Source of the DNA: Sporisorium sorghi
Lineage: Eukaryota; Basidiomycota; Ustilaginomycetes; Ustilaginales; Ustilaginaceae
Assembly (NCBI GenBank): GCA_023212695.1
Contig: JALCCG010000018.1
Coordinates: 1-45,000 of the forward strand
DNA length: 45,000 nucleotides
Direction: 5' to 3'
Shown here: positions 41,835 to 45,000 of the stretch, piece by piece
How the letters are laid out: every line of letters starts with the position of its first letter
Position numbering within the stretch: the first letter of the stretch is position 1
Notes under the pieces: generated by a model
Databases searched by the model: none
Told to the model about the DNA's origin: nothing
What the model saw: only the letters and a program-made list of their open reading frames with translations
Translations under genes and position numbers: made by a program

Positions 41835-42342
41835 ATGGTCTGCATAGGTAGGTGCAATCGAACGTATACCCTTTCCTTTTTGTCAGTGGAAGCATGTGTT
41901 GGGTGATCAACTTGAGCCGTCAAAAAAGTGACAAAAAAAAAAAAAAAAAAAAAAAAACCCCCAAAAAAAAGCAGAAAAAGGGACCGGAAAATTGAGAGAC
42001 GGGAAATCATGGAATGTTTGCTAGAAGCACGGGCCATTTCCCGCTCTTTCCCTCCACAACCAAGTCAGCTTGAACGAGGAGCAGCCCTCAGCAAAAGCGT
42101 GTGTGGGCGAGAGAGCAGCGCTGCACGACATGTGCGCTGTGCCTTTCACGTTGAGTGGGAGCGATGACGAGGCGCGGCGAATCGCTTTATCCCCGAAAGC
42201 AGTTTTTGCCGACCGGAGCGCTCGATACATAGCCGATGTGACTTCATCAGTCTGCGAGCTTGCCCTACACTCTTCCTCCTTGTGCCCCTTCCGTTCAACC
42301 ACCATCGACAAGTCATCCCTCTTGCTACATCTGATCGACATC
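41835..42342. other. Intergenic, upstream of the GST gene
   Basis: These 508 bases contain an A25 run (41933-41957) soon after the SUA5 stop, followed by purine-rich sequence and a pyrimidine-rich stretch just before the GST start. The GST frame stays open upstream to 42070, but that part has no GST homology and is taken as leader. Confidence 0.45.
41933..41957 (+). repeat. A25 homopolymer
   Basis: An uninterrupted run of 25 A shortly after the SUA5 stop codon, followed by C5 and A8. Confidence 0.9.
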
Positions 42343-43251
42343 ATGAAGCCAGTCATCCTCTACACCGCCGGTACGCCCAACGGCCAGAAAGTGTCCAACT
42401 TCACCGAGGAGCTCAAAGCCGTCTATCCGGACTTCCAGGTCGAATACCAAGCCATCAGTCTCGGCAAGAACGAGCAGAAAGAAGACTGGTTCCTCAAGAT
42501 CAACCCCAACGGGCGCATCCCTGCCCTCAAAGACCCCAACCGCAACGACTTTTGCGTCTTCGAGACCGCCGCCATCATCCTGTACCTCGAGAAGCACTAC
42601 GACCCCAAGCACGTCTTCTCGTGGTCGGACGAGGGCGATGGTGTCGACAAACGCAGCCAGATCCTCTCCTGGATTATGTTTGTCCAAGGTGGTATTGGCC
42701 CCATGCAAGGCCAGGCGAACCACTTCGTGCGCTATGCTCCCGAGGACATTCCGTATGCCAAGAGCCGTTATGTGACCGAGGTGAAGCGGCTGTACCAGGT
42801 GCTCGACTCGCGGCTCAAGGATCACGACTGGCTCGTGGGAGACAAGTATTCCATTGCCGATATCAACGCCTATCCCTGGCTGCAGTATTACAAGTGGGCT
42901 GGGTTGAAAGATGAAGATACCCCGCAAAGTGTGCGCGATTACATCGACAGGAACTGGGCCCGTCCTGCGGTGAAGGAGGGCATGAAGGTGCCCGGCGGCA
43001 ACACGGACTGGATCGAAAAGATGCGCAGCAAGGACTTCTTTGAGGTGCATCTCAAGGAGGCTAACGAGGTGAGTTTGCCCGAGCGGCTGCGTCAGATGCG
43101 GTTGCAGAAGATGCAGAAGCAGAGAGACGGAACGTATACTGATCCTAGACCGCATCTTGTTCTTGTTTGTGTTTTGCGATAACAGAAAGCGGCTCAGGCG
43201 TCAAGGTGGATCCAGGACGGCATGAAGAAGGATCGCGAGTCCAAGGCTTGA
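42343..43251 (+). CDS. Glutathione S-transferase (Ure2/YfcG-like)
   Basis: This is a soluble GST-fold enzyme, expected to conjugate or reduce substrates with glutathione. Exons are 42343-43068 and 43186-43251 (GTGAGT donor, AACAG acceptor), giving 263 residues. The thioredoxin-like N-terminal domain begins MKPVILYTAGTPNGQKVSNF, has the cis-Pro loop INPNGRIPAL and the glutathione-binding FETAAIILYLEKHYDP. The helical C-terminal domain contains MQGQANHFVRYAPE and DWLVGDKYSIADINAYPWLQYY. The fingerprints NPNGRIPAL and GQANHF fit the Ure2/YfcG branch. Without the intron the frame would end at 43182 with a false tail. The spliced C-terminus is Lys-rich (DGMKKDRESKA). The gene converges on kish, with 226 bp between stops. 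Confidence 0.92.
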
Positions 43252-43477
43252 TCGGCTTCTCACCGAGATTTACTGTCTCACAACGTCTAGTTCCGCTTTG
43301 CTCTACGTAGATGTGCAGATCACTTTGCTCATCCGACTCAAAAGTCATTCTTGCGCCATTCTCCAGAACTGCTACAATGCGAACAATGACAGCAGCACAT
43401 GGCAAATTGCGCCGGCGAGTGTGAAGTGGGCTCAATGCTGGTATTCTGGGAGTTGATGCTGCAGAGAAGATAGAGGT

Positions 43478-44029
43478 CTACACAACCTCGTAGACGGCCA
43501 TGATGAGACATGCTAGTGAGACATACGGGCTCAGGCGTTCGCCTGTTGTTGACCCAGAAGCGCGCAGAGAAGTGCGACCGGATCACAGACGTGATACGAA
43601 AGGCGCGGGCAGTTGAAAAGTAAAAGTCGAACGGAAAGTCAGCTGCACTGCTTGCTTTTCCACACCAATCCAAGAGACAGACGTACGAACCGATGCGGGC
43701 CGACTTGAAGAACACGCCGAGGAATCTGTTGCGCCAGAAGTCAGAAGTTGACGAGGCAAAGTGTCAGCGTGATTGTAGTCACAACGAGCGTCCCTCTCAC
43801 TCGAGACGAAGACCCACCCTTCCTTGTTGCGATCTATCAACGCCGGTGCGGTCGCGCGAACGTATGTGCATGTGCAGATGATGAGCAGCACCACCCTCAA
43901 CAGCGAGTGGAAGTTGAACAGCGCCGACTGTAGAGCAAGAGCATGAAGCAAGACACAGAGGGATGGAGTGTCAGTCGATCAGAGTTCAGTCCGAGCGGGA
44001 GAGGAAGAGGGGAAGACGAGACGTACCAT
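43478..44029 (-). CDS. KSH1: Kish/TMEM167 family small Golgi membrane protein
   Basis: Kish proteins are about 72-residue, two-helix membrane proteins of the early secretory pathway. Four small exons on the minus strand give 70 residues: 44029-44027 (the ATG alone), 43927-43818, 43725-43691 and 43542-43478. Exon 2 encodes [20 protein letters not shown] followed by [17 protein letters not shown]. Exon 3 gives [12 protein letters not shown]. Exon 4 gives [20 protein letters not shown] and the stop. Each junction keeps frame and reproduces the family consensus. Introns are 99, 92 and 148 bp. Donors are GTACGT, GTGGGT and the weaker GTTCGT; acceptors are CAG. No exon exceeds 110 bp, so the gene is easy to miss. 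Confidence 0.92.
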
Positions 44030-44623
44030 TGTGGCCACCTGCTGTCACTTGTGTAATGCGTCACCGATGCCTATACGGATGTGTTGCAGTCCGGGCGAAG
44101 ATTGATGATGCGACCGAAGATGATGCTGTTGCTGCTTGATGCTTTAGTCTCGATGGATGTGCAATGTTGGAAGGCGGTGATGGTGACGTGGAACGGGACA
44201 AGCTGTGCTGCTTCGTCCGTGCATCTTCCGCGTCCCATTTTTTGAGATAAAACGGCAGTTGGAAGGATGTAACATCTTAGGGGTTTTTTTTTTTTTTTTT
44301 TTTTTTTTCCATGACCTGCGTTTTACACAGACGCACGCACGCACGCACGCACAAACGATCTCAGAAGTGTCACTTTTGTGTTGTTCTTCTCGACCACGCC
44401 AAAATCATACGACCTTCGCTCACCACTTTGACTCAGTCTTTCACTCACACGCACTCGGTCCTCGACAAGCAGGCGTAGTATAGAGGGGTGCTTCTTGTGC
44501 CATCGCATCTTCAGAAAGCTCTCTACCCTCTCGACCCGCTCGGCTTCATCTTTCGCCCACTTGCGCTCATACCAAACACATTCTAAGCGCAACGAGCTTC
44601 CCACCGCCCATCATTCGTACATC
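44030..44623. promoter_or_regulatory. Shared upstream region, kish / ERG7
   Basis: These 594 bp lie between divergent start codons. They contain a T25 run (44284-44308) and an ACGC tandem repeat (about 44331-44352). The part next to ERG7 is pyrimidine-rich. No sterol-regulatory element was identified with confidence. Confidence 0.5.
44284..44308 (+). repeat. T25 homopolymer
   Basis: An uninterrupted run of 25 T in the divergent region between kish and ERG7. Confidence 0.9.
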
Positions 44624-45000
44624 ATGTCGTTGAAAGACCCTCCTCTCGGTCGCACCGACCCTTCGCGATGGAGGTTGCGAGTCTCGGATGGCGGTCGACA
44701 CGTATGGCACTATCTTCGCGACGACGCCGAGTGCAAAGCATGGCCCCAATCCATCGAGGACAAATACTGGCTCGGTCTTGCTACAGACCTGCCCGAGCTG
44801 CCCAAAGCCAAGACGCCGCTCGATGCTGCCAAAAACGGTCTCTCGTTCTATCGACATCTCCAGTCCAGCGATGGTCACTGGGCAGGAGAATACGGCGGCC
44901 CCATGTTCCTGCTGCCCGGCATCATCATCGCCATGTACGCCACCAAGACGCCCATCCCGGAAGAATGGAAGGTCGAAATCGCCCGCTACCTCTGGAACCG
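44624..45000 (+). CDS. ERG7: Lanosterol synthase (oxidosqualene cyclase), 5' part
   Basis: Erg7 cyclises 2,3-oxidosqualene to lanosterol on ER or lipid-droplet membranes, the branch point into sterol synthesis. Only the first 125 codons are in the window; the frame is still open at 45000. The start at 44624 (MSLKDPPLGRTDPSRWRLRV) is followed by GRHVWHYL, the segment YWLGLATDLPELPKAKTPLDAAKNG and the first cyclase repeat motif, YRHLQSSDGHWAGEYGGPMFLLPGIIIAMY, whose DGHWAGEYGGP is diagnostic of the family. The catalytic DCTAE motif lies beyond the window. Confidence 0.92.
   Translation, partial: MSLKDPPLGRTDPSRWRLRVSDGGRHVWHYLRDDAECKAWPQSIEDKYWLGLATDLPELPKAKTPLDAAKNGLSFYRHLQSSDGHWAGEYGGPMFLLPGIIIAMYATKTPIPEEWKVEIARYLWN

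Noticed and set aside
42070..42342. N-terminal extension of the GST frame
   Set aside because: The GST domain begins exactly at 42343 (MKPVILYT); the upstream part has no similarity to the family.
1..45000. CRISPR arrays, bacterial operons or prophage features
   Set aside because: Intron-bearing eukaryotic genes throughout; no regularly spaced repeats were seen.

Overview
The window looks like nuclear DNA of a smut-type basidiomycete (Ustilaginomycotina; Ustilago, Sporisorium or Pseudozyma-like). Genes are mostly intron-poor, introns are short (about 75-120 bp) with GTAAGT/GTGAGT donors and CAG/TAG acceptors, proteins carry Ser/Pro/Ala/Gln-rich insertions, and the housekeeping proteins read as fungal. 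The genus is inferred from style, not from a search.

Layout. 1-516: repeat debris, then a membrane protein (517-1446, +). 1833-4258 (-): five-exon AVT/SLC38-type vacuolar amino-acid transporter. 4668-7696: a dead Tc1/mariner element whose transposase is split by a 1,623-bp LTR-type insertion with a 5-bp target duplication. 7791-10199 (+): eIF2B gamma. 10200-14089: a second transposon-rich block with a 1,181-bp pogo-like deletion derivative (10394-11574), copia-type LTR traces, tRNA-like relics and a 561-bp foldback element (12760-13320). 14090-16096 (-) VPS45 and 16332-17055 (+) dynactin p25 are divergent. Then come a HAD phosphatase (17288-18551, +), a Zn2Cys6 regulator (19399-22337, +), a DMT/EamA transporter (22599-24219, -) and SEC13 (24884-25975, +).

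25976-31534 is a 5.5-kb stretch with no convincing protein gene. It ends in the leader (intron plus uORF) of a 1,655-residue CH-kinase-C1-CAAX protein of Cdc7/SepH type (31535-36502, +). A single-pass membrane protein (37046-38050, -), SUA5 (40194-41834, +), a glutathione S-transferase (42343-43251, +), the four-exon 70-residue kish/KSH1 gene (43478-44029, -) and the 5' end of ERG7 (44624 onward, +) complete the window.

The genes do not form one pathway. VPS45, SEC13, kish and dynactin p25 all belong to membrane traffic, eIF2B gamma and SUA5 to translation, and ERG7 to sterol synthesis. The most notable observations are the nested transposon next to the eIF2B gamma promoter, the young pogo-like deletion element, the foldback element carrying a tRNA-like pol III promoter, the lipid-anchor signature on the septation-type kinase, and a kish first exon that is nothing but the start codon.
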